From Erwinia rhapontici (GTDB lineage: Bacteria > Pseudomonadota > Gammaproteobacteria > Enterobacterales > Enterobacteriaceae), in assembly GCF_012271765.1 (NCBI RefSeq), contig NZ_VRKO01000015.1, positions 1 through 64,000 on the forward strand: a stretch of DNA of 64,000 nucleotides, in the 5' to 3' direction. Below, one piece after another: positions 51,839 through 61,760 of the stretch. The notes below the pieces were generated by a model. It was not told where the DNA came from. It did not search any database and was given only the letters and a program-made list of their open reading frames with translations. Positions within the stretch are counted from its first letter, which is position 1. Every line of letters begins with the position of its first letter. The translations under genes and the position numbers were made by a program.

Positions 51839-51976
51839 ATGCTCAACACAATGAAAAATAAGACTAATTATTTTTACGCTCGACTCACAGGCTATGCACG
51901 CAACACGTCTTATGCACCGATGTTGTGCTCTTTAGGGTGTTTTTGTGCACGAATTGAGCAGGGGGTGCGTCTTTAA
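51839..51976 (+). CDS. Possible 45-residue small protein
   Basis: An ATG at 51839 sits 5 bases after a perfect AAGGAG ribosome-binding site and opens a 45-codon frame ending TAA at 51974. The peptide has several aromatic residues (NYFYARLTGY) and three Cys (LCSLGCFC). I do not recognise it. It lies opposite the pheP promoter region and 286 bases upstream of cdiB. It may be a small protein, a leader peptide or chance. Confidence 0.25.
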   Translation: MLNTMKNKTNYFYARLTGYARNTSYAPMLCSLGCFCARIEQGVRL

Positions 51977-52074
51977 TGACGGATGTGAACCATAAAGGTG
52001 CAGGGTGATGTGTCGCTCTGCGCATTCTTACTGAATAACTCTTCTAAGAACGCGGTTTTTCCGTTAATTCAAAT

Positions 52075-52162
52075 GACTTATCCCAAATTCTAAAATAGAT
52101 AAGTAACCCATTTGTATTATTAATTAGCTGAACCTTTAACGGTAAGTCATTTTAACTTATCC
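52075..52162. promoter_or_regulatory. Cluster of ACTTAYC motifs upstream of cdiB
   Basis: ACTTATCC at 52076 and 52155 (plus), AGATAAGT at 52097 and GGTAAGT at 52141 (minus) are four copies of one short motif in 90 bases, arranged as two inverted pairs. They could be regulator sites for the cdi operon. The rest of the 51758-52261 gap shows no other signal. Confidence 0.35.
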
Positions 52163-52261
52163 AGACAGAAGCCTTTTCGTGTGAATAATAAAAAACGGAT
52201 ACATCCCTGCTTGATTTTCATTTTATTGAATGGATAATGCACGAAAATTACATTGTGTTAC

Positions 52262-54013
52262 ATGCCTTTAAAATGGACTTACATTAGCATGACTTTATTT
52301 TTGCGTTTCTTTCAGCAGGGATTTGCTACATCTTTACTTATGAGTGCGGCAATTACCGCTACACCCATCGCCTTCGCGGCAGCACTCCCTGATAACGATA
52401 CCCGTACGGGCGCAACGCTGGATGCCCAGGAGCAACTGCGCCAGCAGGCGCGAGAGCGTGCACTCCAGCAGCAAAATGCGCCGGACAGTGATGTCCGTCT
52501 GGCACGCCCCGATGCGGTGACCCCTGACTATCCTGTCGACGAAAAACCCTGCTTCATGATCCACTCCCTGCGTCTGCAGGGCGATCTCGCACCCCGTTTT
52601 CAGTGGGCGCTGGACGCGGCTGAGGGGGCCAAAGGACGTTGTCTGGGCGGGCAGGGCATTATGCTGGTGATCAACAAGGTGCAGAATGCCATCCTGGCAA
52701 AAGGCTTTGTCACCACCCGGGTGATGGCCCAGGAACAGGATTTGACCCAAGGTGTGCTGACATTGACGCTCCAGCCCGGACGCATCGGTCGCGTGCAGTT
52801 TGAAGAGCCGGTTTCATGGCGTGCACGTATGTGGAATGCTGTACCGGCATCCTCAGGAGATGTGCTGAATCTGCGCGATATTGAGCAGGGGTTGGAAAAC
52901 TTCCGGCGGGTGCCCAGCGCCACGGCCGATATCAGCATCCTGCCCGGTGAGCAGGATGGCACCAGCGACCTGCGGGTGAACTGGAAAGAGGGCCGCCCGG
53001 TTCGCCTCAGCCTGGGGCTGGACGACAGCGGTTCAAAAAGCACCGGGCGCTACCTCGGTTCCGCCACGCTGGCGGTGGATGCACCTTTTGCACAAAACGA
53101 TCTGTTCTATGCCAACATCGGCAAAGATCTGTTTCAGCACGGCCCCTTTGGCAACCGCTCGCATACGCTGAACTACTCGGTGCCTGTGGGCTACTGGGGG
53201 CTGGCCGCCAACTACAACAATTACACCTACCACCAGAATATCGCCAACGCCAACGAGGTGTTGAGCTACAGCGGCAAGAGCGACAACGTACAGTTGACGC
53301 TCTCGCGCCTGCTGTTCCGCAATCAGTTGCATAAAACCACCCTCAATATGCGCCTCTGGCGCAGAAACTCCTCTAACGCAGTGGAGGACGTCGAGATCGA
53401 ACAGCAGCGCCGCCGTACGGCGGGTTGGGAGTTGGGGCTGAATCAGCGCAGTTATCTTGGCAACGCCACGCTGGATGCCAACCTCAACTGGCGGCGTGGC
53501 ACCGGCGCTTTCAATGCGCTGCGGGCACCCGAAGAGGATACCCAGAGCGGCAGCGCCCGTACCGGCATTGCCATGGCCGATATCAGCCTGAACCAACCCT
53601 TTACCCTGGGCAGCGAACCCTGGCGTTATGTCACCAGCGTACGCGGCCAGTGGAGCGCCAACCCGCTGACGCCACAGGATCGCATAGCAATTGCGGGGCG
53701 TTACTCGGTACGCGGTTTTGACGGTGAGCAGATCCTGTCGGGTGAGAAAGGGATGATATGGCGTAATGAGCTGGCGTGGAATGTGCTGTCACGCGGCCAT
53801 GAGCTGTATGCCGCGCTGGACTACGGTCGAGTTGACGGCCCCGGTACCCGTTATCTGGCCGGGCACCAGCTGGCAGGGAGCGCCATCGGCGTGCGCGGTG
53901 CTGTATTGAGCCACCTCAGCTACGACCTGTTTGCCGGGGTACCGCTGCAAAAACCCGAACAATTCCATACTTCAGGTGCGACGGCAGGTTTCAGCCTCAA
54001 CCTGGACATTTAA
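52262..54013 (+). CDS. cdiB: CdiB/ShlB-type two-partner secretion transporter
   Basis: Outer-membrane Omp85-superfamily barrel that exports the CdiA-like partner. 583 residues from ATG 52262; ATG 52289 and TTG 52253 are alternatives and none has a strong ribosome-binding site. Domains: signal peptide ending near PIAFA; a Gln/Arg-rich plug helix (EQLRQQARERALQQQ); POTRA domains (FMIHSLRLQGD; IMLVINKVQNAILAKGFVTTRV); and a 16-strand barrel from about residue 240 with the conserved YSVRGFDGE motif and C-terminal FSLNLDI. cdiA follows 70 bases downstream. Confidence 0.92.
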   Translation: MPLKWTYISMTLFLRFFQQGFATSLLMSAAITATPIAFAAALPDNDTRTGATLDAQEQLRQQARERALQQQNAPDSDVRLARPDAVTPDYPVDEKPCFMIHSLRLQGDLAPRFQWALDAAEGAKGRCLGGQGIMLVINKVQNAILAKGFVTTRVMAQEQDLTQGVLTLTLQPGRIGRVQFEEPVSWRARMWNAVPASSGDVLNLRDIEQGLENFRRVPSATADISILPGEQDGTSDLRVNWKEGRPVRLSLGLDDSGSKSTGRYLGSATLAVDAPFAQNDLFYANIGKDLFQHGPFGNRSHTLNYSVPVGYWGLAANYNNYTYHQNIANANEVLSYSGKSDNVQLTLSRLLFRNQLHKTTLNMRLWRRNSSNAVEDVEIEQQRRRTAGWELGLNQRSYLGNATLDANLNWRRGTGAFNALRAPEEDTQSGSARTGIAMADISLNQPFTLGSEPWRYVTSVRGQWSANPLTPQDRIAIAGRYSVRGFDGEQILSGEKGMIWRNELAWNVLSRGHELYAALDYGRVDGPGTRYLAGHQLAGSAIGVRGAVLSHLSYDLFAGVPLQKPEQFHTSGATAGFSLNLDI

Positions 54014-54083
54014 CGCGGCCTGCCGCCCTCGCGGCGGCTGCACTATGACGTGAACGGACAGTGCTCTTTCAGGGACGACTTCT

Positions 54084-57000
54084 ATGAACAAACATTGCTA
54101 TCGCCTTATCTTCAGCCGCACTCACGGGGAGCTGCGCGTGGTGTCCGAACTGGCCCGCAGTTGCAGCAGCGAGCCCGGCCAGAGCCGTGGCATCGGCGCG
54201 CCGCGTCTGTGGGTGACGGTACGTCGGGTGGTCTGGATGCTCGGCCTGTCACTGTTTGCCGCGCCGACGATCGCCGCTGGGATTGTTGCCGACGGCTCGG
54301 CACCTGCGGGCCAGCGCCCGCAGGTGATCGCCACGCAGAACGGACTGCCACAGGTGAACATCGCCGCGCCGAACCGCTCCGGGGTATCGCATAACCAGTA
54401 CCGCCAGTTTGACGTTGATAAACGCGGGGCGATCCTCAATAACTCCGCGTCGATGACCTCGACCCAACTGGCGGGGATGATCCAGGGTAACCCGAATCTT
54501 AAGCTGAATTCAGCCCCGGCGCGGGTGATTCTTAACGAAGTGAACAGCAGCAACCCCAGCGAACTGCGCGGCTTCCTTGAAGTCGCAGGCGGGCGTGCGC
54601 AGGTCATTGTCGCCAACCCGGCGGGGATCGTCTGCAATGGCTGCGGCACCATCAACGCCGGGCGCATGACGCTGACGACCGGTAAAACTCAGTTGAACGC
54701 CGATGGCAGCCTGGCGGGTTATCAGGTGGAGCGCGGCACCGTGCGTATTGAAGGCGGCGGGCTGAATGGCGATGCCCGGCATGATACGGAATACGTTGAC
54801 GTGCTGGCGCGTGCAGTCGACGTGAATGCGGGCGTGTGGGCGAAACAGGGGCTCAACGTGGTCGCAGGCCGGAACCGCATCAGCGCAGACGCGAAAACGG
54901 TGAGTGCGCTGGCCACCGACGGCAAGGCGCCTGAACTGGCGATCGACATGGGACAGATGGGCGGCATGTACAGCGGCCATATTCGCATGATCGGGACGGA
55001 AGCGGGCGTCGGCGTGCGCAACCAGGGCGGGCACATTCAGGCTGAGAAAACGCTGACAGTGAGCAGCGAAGGTAAACTCACCTGGCAGTCTGGCAAACAG
55101 GAGGCGGTGACCGAAGCGGGCGGGGATATTCAGCTGGCGGCCCGGGACAGCATTGAACACCACGGCAAACTGCACAGCGGTGGCACGCTGTCCGTCGACA
55201 GCCGCGAAGGTGATGTGAAACAGTCCGGCACTCTGGCAGCGGCGGGCGACGTCACACTGAAAGCAAAACGCGGTATAACCAGCAACGGTAACCTGCTGGC
55301 AGGCAGTGATGCGAACAGTGTCCTGACGCAGGATGCGGATCTTACGCTGACCAGCCAGGGCGATATCCAGGCCAGCGGCAAGCTGTTGAGCAAAAAGGAC
55401 GTGAAGGTCAGCGGGCAACGGGTTGATCTCAGCCAGAGTACGCTGGCTGCCCGCCGTGCCGACATCCGTGCGCAGGCGGCAGGCGTAGCATTAAAAAATG
55501 CCAAAGTGGACAGCGCCGAGCTGATCGTTAACACCGCAGGGAGCGTTGCGGCGCAGCAGGCGCAGGTGAGCGCGGGCCGCTGGGATATTAACGCGGATAG
55601 TCTCTCCGTACAGCGTGGCATCTGGTCGCAGACCGGAGAAGGGGAAAGCCGTTTTGCCCTTTCTGGCCAGCTGGATAATACCGATGGCAGCATTGAAGCC
55701 CGGCAGTTGAGCCTGACCAGCGCTACGCTGACCAACCAGAATGGACGGCTGGTGGCACTCAATGATACGGCGCAGCACTGGCAGGTCAGCGGTTTGCTGG
55801 ATAACACCCATGGCGCTCTGGGTAGCAACGGTAATCTGACGCTGGCGGTCGAGGGCGGCCTGGGCAACCGCGGTGGCCTGATCTTCAGCGACCAGCAGCT
55901 TGATCTGACGGTGAATAACGCGCTGGACAATCAGGGCGGCACGGTGAGGAGCAGCGACGATCAGCGCATTGTGGCCAACCACATTAATAACCGCCAGGGG
56001 CTGTTCAGCAGCGGCGCAGGGCTGGAACTGACCGCGCAGCAGCTGGATAACCCGGACGGCACGCTGATCAGCTATGGCAAGGGTGTGTACCATGTTGCCA
56101 CGTTGAATAATCAGCAGGGCAAGCTTCATAGCGGCGATGCACTGGCGATTGAGGCCAATGAGGTCAACAACCAGGGCGGCCAGCTGGTTGCAACGCGGGC
56201 GCTGGACGTGCATACGACGCAGTTGAATAATCAGGATCAGGGAAAAATCAGCAGCCAGCAGGCGCTGACCGTACAGGCGGATCGGTTGAATAACCGTGAC
56301 GGCGGGCTGCTGCTGGGTACCACGGACACCGATGTGACGGCCCGCACGCTGGATAACCGCGCCGGGAGTGTACAGAGTGCAGGAACGCTCACCCTTTCAC
56401 TGCTGGAGACGCTGGATAACCGCCAGGGACGTGTTGTGGCGAATCAGGCGCTGACGATCCAGGGCGGCAATCCGGGCGCACGCAGTGCCGGAGTTCCCGC
56501 GCTCGATCTGATCAATCAGGGCGGCGTGGTGCAAAGCGGCGCAACATTAAGCGTTCAGACCCACACTCTCAACAACCAGGGCGGTACGCTGCTCAGCCAG
56601 CAGGATCTGAATCTCGCGGTCCGCCAGGATTACACTCACCGTGCGGGCGACACCCTCAGCAGCAACGGCACTGTTACGCTTTCCGTGGCGGGCGTGCTGA
56701 CCAACCTGACGGATTGGCTACTGCCTGGCGGCCTGATCGTTAACAGCCAGGATTTCACGAATCAGGGATCGCTGGTCGGTAAAACGCTGCACCTGACGAC
56801 CGGCTTGCTGCTTAACCGTGGGCGACTGGAAGCCGACAGCATGACGCTGAACGTGGATACGCTGGACAACCCGGCGACCCTGATCGGCGATAACATCATC
56901 GTGCGTGGCCGGGTGATCGACAACCACGGTAATGCTGCGGTAATCGCGGCGACCGACCGTCTGGATCTGCATAGCGGGGAACGCCTGACGAACCGCGATG

Positions 57001-60000
57001 GCGGCCTGCTCTACAGCAGCGGCAGCCTCTTCCTGGGCAGTGATGATCTGATTGAAAATCGCGCCAGCAGCATCGAAGCGGACGGTGATGTGACGGTGGA
57101 GGCCAAACGCCTGAACAACCTGCGCGAAGGGTTGAATATCGCCCGTAATGCGGCCAGCAGTGACTACAGCTGGCATCGCTACAACTATTACTGGCGCTCA
57201 TATGGTTCAGATGTTGGTCGCAACAAAAACACCATGACGCCAACCACCCAGCGGCTCACCTTTAAGGATGACGCGGCTGCTGCCAGCAATCGCTACGGCA
57301 CCTTGCCGGCTATCGATGCCGGGTCCAAACGCGCCCAGGTGCGGGTGAAAAACAGTCAAGGGGTGATGACGAATCTGTGGGTCAACTACCTGGCCCTGAA
57401 GCCGAATGCGGATGGCAGCTATGCCATGACGTTCTATGAAACGCGTGGCTATCGCCAGAATACGGTGCCAACACCGTATCAAAACACCGTCTGGCGAGAA
57501 CACGACCAGGGGCGGCTGGAACAGTGGGATCCGAACAAACATCTTGATATTGCCGATGCACCGTACGTCAGCGATTACAACAACCTGCGTGAGCGTACGG
57601 TCACTGGCACGGTAACCCGTGACAAACTGGTGTCTGCGGGTGTCGGTGCGCATATTCTGGCGGGCGGCAATATGGTGCTGCGTGTGGCCGGGCAGCTGCT
57701 TAATGATGCCAGCACCCTCAGCGCGAACGGGGATCTGAATGTTGCAGGCGCGAAAAATATCGTCAATAAAGGCTATTCGGTTAACGAACGCCGCCAGGAA
57801 CATATCGTCGACCACTACGATCGTGACACTAACCACTGGTATCCCACCTTCAATCGCGATGAGACCACCGCGCTGACCACCATTGATGCCATTATGACGG
57901 GCAATGGCTCGGTGACGATCCAGGGCGCCAGCATTGAGAACGTCACAGTCAATCAGGCGCAAATCAGCAGCGTGGCAGCGGCGGAGAAAGCAGCGCAAGC
58001 CGGGCGCGAAGAGTGGGAACGTAACCCGCTGACGGCCAACGAGGACGGCACCCAGCCGCTGACGCCGGGTGAACTGGCGCTGGCGAATCAACAGCAGCTC
58101 GATCGTGTGGCGACCTCCATTCCCAATAACGGCCTGTTCCGCCAGGATACGGCCAAAGGCAGCCCTTTCCTGGTGGTGACCGACGAGCGCTTTACCAGCC
58201 GCAGCAAGTTTATCAGCAGTGATTACCTGCTCGACCGGGTGGGATACGATCCGGCGCTGGTGATCAAGCGCCTGGGCGATGGCTTCTACGAGCAGCGTCT
58301 GGTCCGTGAGCAGATGCTGGCGCTGACCGGACGGCCGTCGGAGAAGGGAGACGATGCCATGGCGCAGTATCAGAACCTGATGAACAACGGCAGCAAAGTG
58401 GCACAGGACTTCCACTTGGTGCCTGGCGTGGCGCTGACGCCAGCACAGATAGCCGCGTTACAACAGGACATCGTCTGGCTGGTGAGTGAAACGGTCGATA
58501 GCGCAGAAGGCCCGCAGACGGTCTGGGTGCCTAAAGTCTATCTGGCCAACAATACCGTGCGCCTGTCCGGTGACGGGGCGCTGATCGCCGGTGGCAACCT
58601 GCAACTCTCGGCTAACAGCCTCAGCAATGCCGGGAACCTGGTGGCTGACCAGGCGCTGAAGATTGATGCCGACCAGTTCCTGCACCAGGGCGGCGATATT
58701 CGTGCTGACAGTATTAACGTACAGGCCACTCACCTGACCTTAAGCACCAACCTTCAGGATGCCCTGCGCCAGGCCTCGATGAGCGCCAGTGACATCAGCC
58801 TGAGCGGCACCGATGTGAAACTGCAGGGGGCGAAGCTGGATGCCACACAGAACCTCAGCCTGAGTGCGCAAAACAGCCTGGAGATTGGCGCGGCCCGCAG
58901 CAGCCACACCGCCAGCCTTGAGGTGATTTCCGGGGCGATGGGTAACCGGACACGCGCCGGTATGGAAGACGCCGGCTCACGTAAGGCACAGGTGAGCGGT
59001 GAATGGCAGCAGGCGCTGGGCAGTTCGCTGAATGCCGGGGGCAACCTCAACCTGAATGCCGGGCAGGACATTACCCTGCAGGGCAGCCAGGTGAAAGCGG
59101 GCGGCACCACCCAGCTGCAGGCGGGCGGTGAGATAAAACTGCTGGCAGAAACCACCACCAATACCACCCACCTGAAAGCGAACAGCAGTACCTCATCGGT
59201 GCGTAACACCCGTCAGGAAGATCGTCTGTTGCTCAGCACCCTGAGCGGTGATCAGGGCGTGACGCTGGTGGCCGGTAAAAACCTGCGGGTGGAAGGCGCG
59301 CAGGTGGACAGCGAGAAAGGTAGCATCGGCGTGAGCGCGCAGGATGTGATCATCAAAGAAGCGCGCCAGGTTGTCATCGACCAGGACAGCGAAAAGAAAC
59401 GCGAAGGCAAAACCAAAATCCAGCGTGAGATGGAGACGGTGCGCGACAGCGGCATCGGCAGCACCTTCAGCGGCGAGAAAGGCGTGACGGTAATCGCTCG
59501 TGAAGGCGATATTGCAGTCGCGGGCAGCACCCTGCACAGCGAGGAAGGCGCGATTGCGCTGCAGGCGAAACGGGACGTGGTGATTAACAGCGCCACCGAC
59601 CGCGAATCGCAGTTCTCGGAAGAGAGGAGTGTGAGGAAAAAGTTCCTGTCGAAAAAAACCACCCGTACGGTCAAAGACGACCGTTCAACGCTTGAACAGG
59701 GCTCGCTGCTCAGCGGGGAAAGCGTCAGCATCACTGCCGGACGCGACCTGGCGGTAGTGGGATCGGCCATCGCTGCTGATAACGATGTCACTCTTGCCGC
59801 CGGCAACAATGTGGATATCGTCGCGGCTACGGAGACGGAATCGCACTATCTTCTGGAAGAGAAGAAAAAGAAAGGACTGCTGGGCAGCGGCGGTATCGGC
59901 TTTACCATTGGCAGCCAGTCAACACGTCATCAGATAGATGAGAACGGCACCACGCAGAGCCAGAGCGTCAGCACCGTGGGCAGCAGCCAGGGCAATGTCA

Positions 60001-61760
60001 GCATCACCGCAGGCAACCGGGCGCATATCGGCGGTGCCGATGTGGTTGCGGGCAAAGATATTGCCATCACCGGCGACAGCGTGCAGATAGATCCGGGCTA
60101 CGATAAACGCACCAGTACTGAAACCTTCGAATCGAAGCAGAGCGGCTTCACCCTGGCCCTCTCCGGGGCGGTGGGCAGCGCGCTGAATACCGCGGTCAGC
60201 ACCGCGCAGCAGGCAAGGAAAGAGGGCGACGGACGCCTGCAGGCACTCCAGGGAACGAAAGCGGTGCTGTCCGGGGTGCAGGGGGCGCAGGCCTGGGATC
60301 ATGACAATGCTGTAACGGAAGCGGCCGATGCAAAAAATGCAGCAAATGGCGTGGAGAAAGGCGCCGATGGGGCAGAAAAAGGCGCCACCAATACGGTGGG
60401 GGTGAATCTCTCTTATGGCAGCCAGTCGTCAAAGAGTGAGACGACCATCAAAAGCAGCCAGTCGCAGGGTAGCACCCTGAACGCCGGGCAAAACCTGTCG
60501 ATCACCGCCACTGGAAAAGGTAAAGGGCCTGACAGCGGCGATATCAACATTGCAGGTAGCCAGCTTAAGGCGGGTAAAGATCTGTCGCTGGACGCCAGTC
60601 GCGATATCCATCTGGTGTCGGCGCAGAATACCGAAAGCACCGACGGTAAAAACAGCAGTAAGGGCGGCAGCGTTGGCATCGGGATCGGAGTGGGCTCTGG
60701 CGGCTGGGGCATCAGCGTATCGGCGAGCGTCAATGCCGGTAAAGGCCATGAGAAAGGGAAGGGCCTGACGCATAGTGAAACCACCCTGGACGCGGGCAGC
60801 GTGGTCAGCCTGAACAGCGGGCGCGACACCACGCTGAAAGGCGCACAGGTCAGCGGTGAAACCGTGACCGCTGATGTCGGACGTAACCTGACGCTTGCCT
60901 CGCAGCAGGACAGTGACAGCTACGATGCAAAGCAGCAGAATGTCAGCGCGGGTGGGAGCTTCACCTTTGGATCCATGACCGGATCGGTGAATATCAACGC
61001 CAACCGCGACAAGATGAACAGTGATTTTGACTCGGTGAAGGAGCAGACCGGGCTGTTCGCAGGCAGCGGCGGCTATGCTATTAAAGTAGGTGAGCACACG
61101 CAGCTGGACGGGGCGGTGATCGCCTCAACGGCCACGGCGGATAAAAACAGCCTTGATACCGGAACGCTGGGTTGGTCAGATATTCATAATCAGGCTGATT
61201 ACAAAACCGAGCATCAGAGCGTGGGCTTTAACAGCGGTGGACCAATAGGGGCCAATCTTTTAAGCAACGTCAGCGCCCTGCCGATATCCGGTTCGGGTAG
61301 TGAAGGGCACGCGGAGGGGACCACCAAAGCGGCGGTCAGCGAAGGCAGCATCACCGTGCGTGATACGGCGAAGCAGCAGCAGGACGTCAGCACCCTGAAC
61401 CGCGATACGGAGCACGCCAACGACGGCAGCATTACCCCGATCTTTAACAAAGAGAAAGAGCAGAAGCGGCTGCAGCAGGCGCAGCTGGTGAGCGATATCG
61501 CCGCGCAGGCGCTGGATATCTACAACACCCACGAGGCGACCAAAGCCACGCGTGAGGCCACGGCGGCACTGGGCGATAAATCGCGTCAGGCCGGGCTTGA
61601 GGAGCGGGCGCAAAAGGCGCTGGAGCAAGGTGCGGCCCCTTATCTGGCGGGGGTGGTCAAGACCCTGACGACGCAGGATAAGCAGTACAGCGAACTGAGC
61701 GCGGCGGAGAAAGCAAATTATGCGCTGCTGGGCGGGGTACATACGGCATATCCAAAATGA
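54084..61760 (+). CDS. cdiA: CdiA-like filamentous haemagglutinin exoprotein, lacking the toxin end
   Basis: 2558 residues exported by CdiB. An extended signal region MNKHCYRLIFSRTHGELRVV is cleaved near residue 65. The TPS domain (about 66-330) carries NPNL (136-139), NPAGI and CNGC (184-187). Long FHA-type beta-helix repeats run to about 1000 (LDNQGG / LNNQGG turns). A Tyr/Pro-enriched, receptor-binding-like block covers about 1030-1500, and FHA-2 haemagglutinin repeats follow to about 2400. It ends at AAPYLAGVVKTLTT...YALLGGVHTAYPK. In full-length CdiA this point precedes the pretoxin domain, VENN motif and 200-300-residue toxin; none of these is present. The stop overlaps the next ATG. 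Confidence 0.93.
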   Translation: MNKHCYRLIFSRTHGELRVVSELARSCSSEPGQSRGIGAPRLWVTVRRVVWMLGLSLFAAPTIAAGIVADGSAPAGQRPQVIATQNGLPQVNIAAPNRSGVSHNQYRQFDVDKRGAILNNSASMTSTQLAGMIQGNPNLKLNSAPARVILNEVNSSNPSELRGFLEVAGGRAQVIVANPAGIVCNGCGTINAGRMTLTTGKTQLNADGSLAGYQVERGTVRIEGGGLNGDARHDTEYVDVLARAVDVNAGVWAKQGLNVVAGRNRISADAKTVSALATDGKAPELAIDMGQMGGMYSGHIRMIGTEAGVGVRNQGGHIQAEKTLTVSSEGKLTWQSGKQEAVTEAGGDIQLAARDSIEHHGKLHSGGTLSVDSREGDVKQSGTLAAAGDVTLKAKRGITSNGNLLAGSDANSVLTQDADLTLTSQGDIQASGKLLSKKDVKVSGQRVDLSQSTLAARRADIRAQAAGVALKNAKVDSAELIVNTAGSVAAQQAQVSAGRWDINADSLSVQRGIWSQTGEGESRFALSGQLDNTDGSIEARQLSLTSATLTNQNGRLVALNDTAQHWQVSGLLDNTHGALGSNGNLTLAVEGGLGNRGGLIFSDQQLDLTVNNALDNQGGTVRSSDDQRIVANHINNRQGLFSSGAGLELTAQQLDNPDGTLISYGKGVYHVATLNNQQGKLHSGDALAIEANEVNNQGGQLVATRALDVHTTQLNNQDQGKISSQQALTVQADRLNNRDGGLLLGTTDTDVTARTLDNRAGSVQSAGTLTLSLLETLDNRQGRVVANQALTIQGGNPGARSAGVPALDLINQGGVVQSGATLSVQTHTLNNQGGTLLSQQDLNLAVRQDYTHRAGDTLSSNGTVTLSVAGVLTNLTDWLLPGGLIVNSQDFTNQGSLVGKTLHLTTGLLLNRGRLEADSMTLNVDTLDNPATLIGDNIIVRGRVIDNHGNAAVIAATDRLDLHSGERLTNRDGGLLYSSGSLFLGSDDLIENRASSIEADGDVTVEAKRLNNLREGLNIARNAASSDYSWHRYNYYWRSYGSDVGRNKNTMTPTTQRLTFKDDAAAASNRYGTLPAIDAGSKRAQVRVKNSQGVMTNLWVNYLALKPNADGSYAMTFYETRGYRQNTVPTPYQNTVWREHDQGRLEQWDPNKHLDIADAPYVSDYNNLRERTVTGTVTRDKLVSAGVGAHILAGGNMVLRVAGQLLNDASTLSANGDLNVAGAKNIVNKGYSVNERRQEHIVDHYDRDTNHWYPTFNRDETTALTTIDAIMTGNGSVTIQGASIENVTVNQAQISSVAAAEKAAQAGREEWERNPLTANEDGTQPLTPGELALANQQQLDRVATSIPNNGLFRQDTAKGSPFLVVTDERFTSRSKFISSDYLLDRVGYDPALVIKRLGDGFYEQRLVREQMLALTGRPSEKGDDAMAQYQNLMNNGSKVAQDFHLVPGVALTPAQIAALQQDIVWLVSETVDSAEGPQTVWVPKVYLANNTVRLSGDGALIAGGNLQLSANSLSNAGNLVADQALKIDADQFLHQGGDIRADSINVQATHLTLSTNLQDALRQASMSASDISLSGTDVKLQGAKLDATQNLSLSAQNSLEIGAARSSHTASLEVISGAMGNRTRAGMEDAGSRKAQVSGEWQQALGSSLNAGGNLNLNAGQDITLQGSQVKAGGTTQLQAGGEIKLLAETTTNTTHLKANSSTSSVRNTRQEDRLLLSTLSGDQGVTLVAGKNLRVEGAQVDSEKGSIGVSAQDVIIKEARQVVIDQDSEKKREGKTKIQREMETVRDSGIGSTFSGEKGVTVIAREGDIAVAGSTLHSEEGAIALQAKRDVVINSATDRESQFSEERSVRKKFLSKKTTRTVKDDRSTLEQGSLLSGESVSITAGRDLAVVGSAIAADNDVTLAAGNNVDIVAATETESHYLLEEKKKKGLLGSGGIGFTIGSQSTRHQIDENGTTQSQSVSTVGSSQGNVSITAGNRAHIGGADVVAGKDIAITGDSVQIDPGYDKRTSTETFESKQSGFTLALSGAVGSALNTAVSTAQQARKEGDGRLQALQGTKAVLSGVQGAQAWDHDNAVTEAADAKNAANGVEKGADGAEKGATNTVGVNLSYGSQSSKSETTIKSSQSQGSTLNAGQNLSITATGKGKGPDSGDINIAGSQLKAGKDLSLDASRDIHLVSAQNTESTDGKNSSKGGSVGIGIGVGSGGWGISVSASVNAGKGHEKGKGLTHSETTLDAGSVVSLNSGRDTTLKGAQVSGETVTADVGRNLTLASQQDSDSYDAKQQNVSAGGSFTFGSMTGSVNINANRDKMNSDFDSVKEQTGLFAGSGGYAIKVGEHTQLDGAVIASTATADKNSLDTGTLGWSDIHNQADYKTEHQSVGFNSGGPIGANLLSNVSALPISGSGSEGHAEGTTKAAVSEGSITVRDTAKQQQDVSTLNRDTEHANDGSITPIFNKEKEQKRLQQAQLVSDIAAQALDIYNTHEATKATREATAALGDKSRQAGLEERAQKALEQGAAPYLAGVVKTLTTQDKQYSELSAAEKANYALLGGVHTAYPK

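Noticed and set aside
54084..61760. Many long minus-strand frames inside cdiA
   Set aside because: Expected shadows of a GC-rich repetitive gene; none has a plausible start or protein-like composition.
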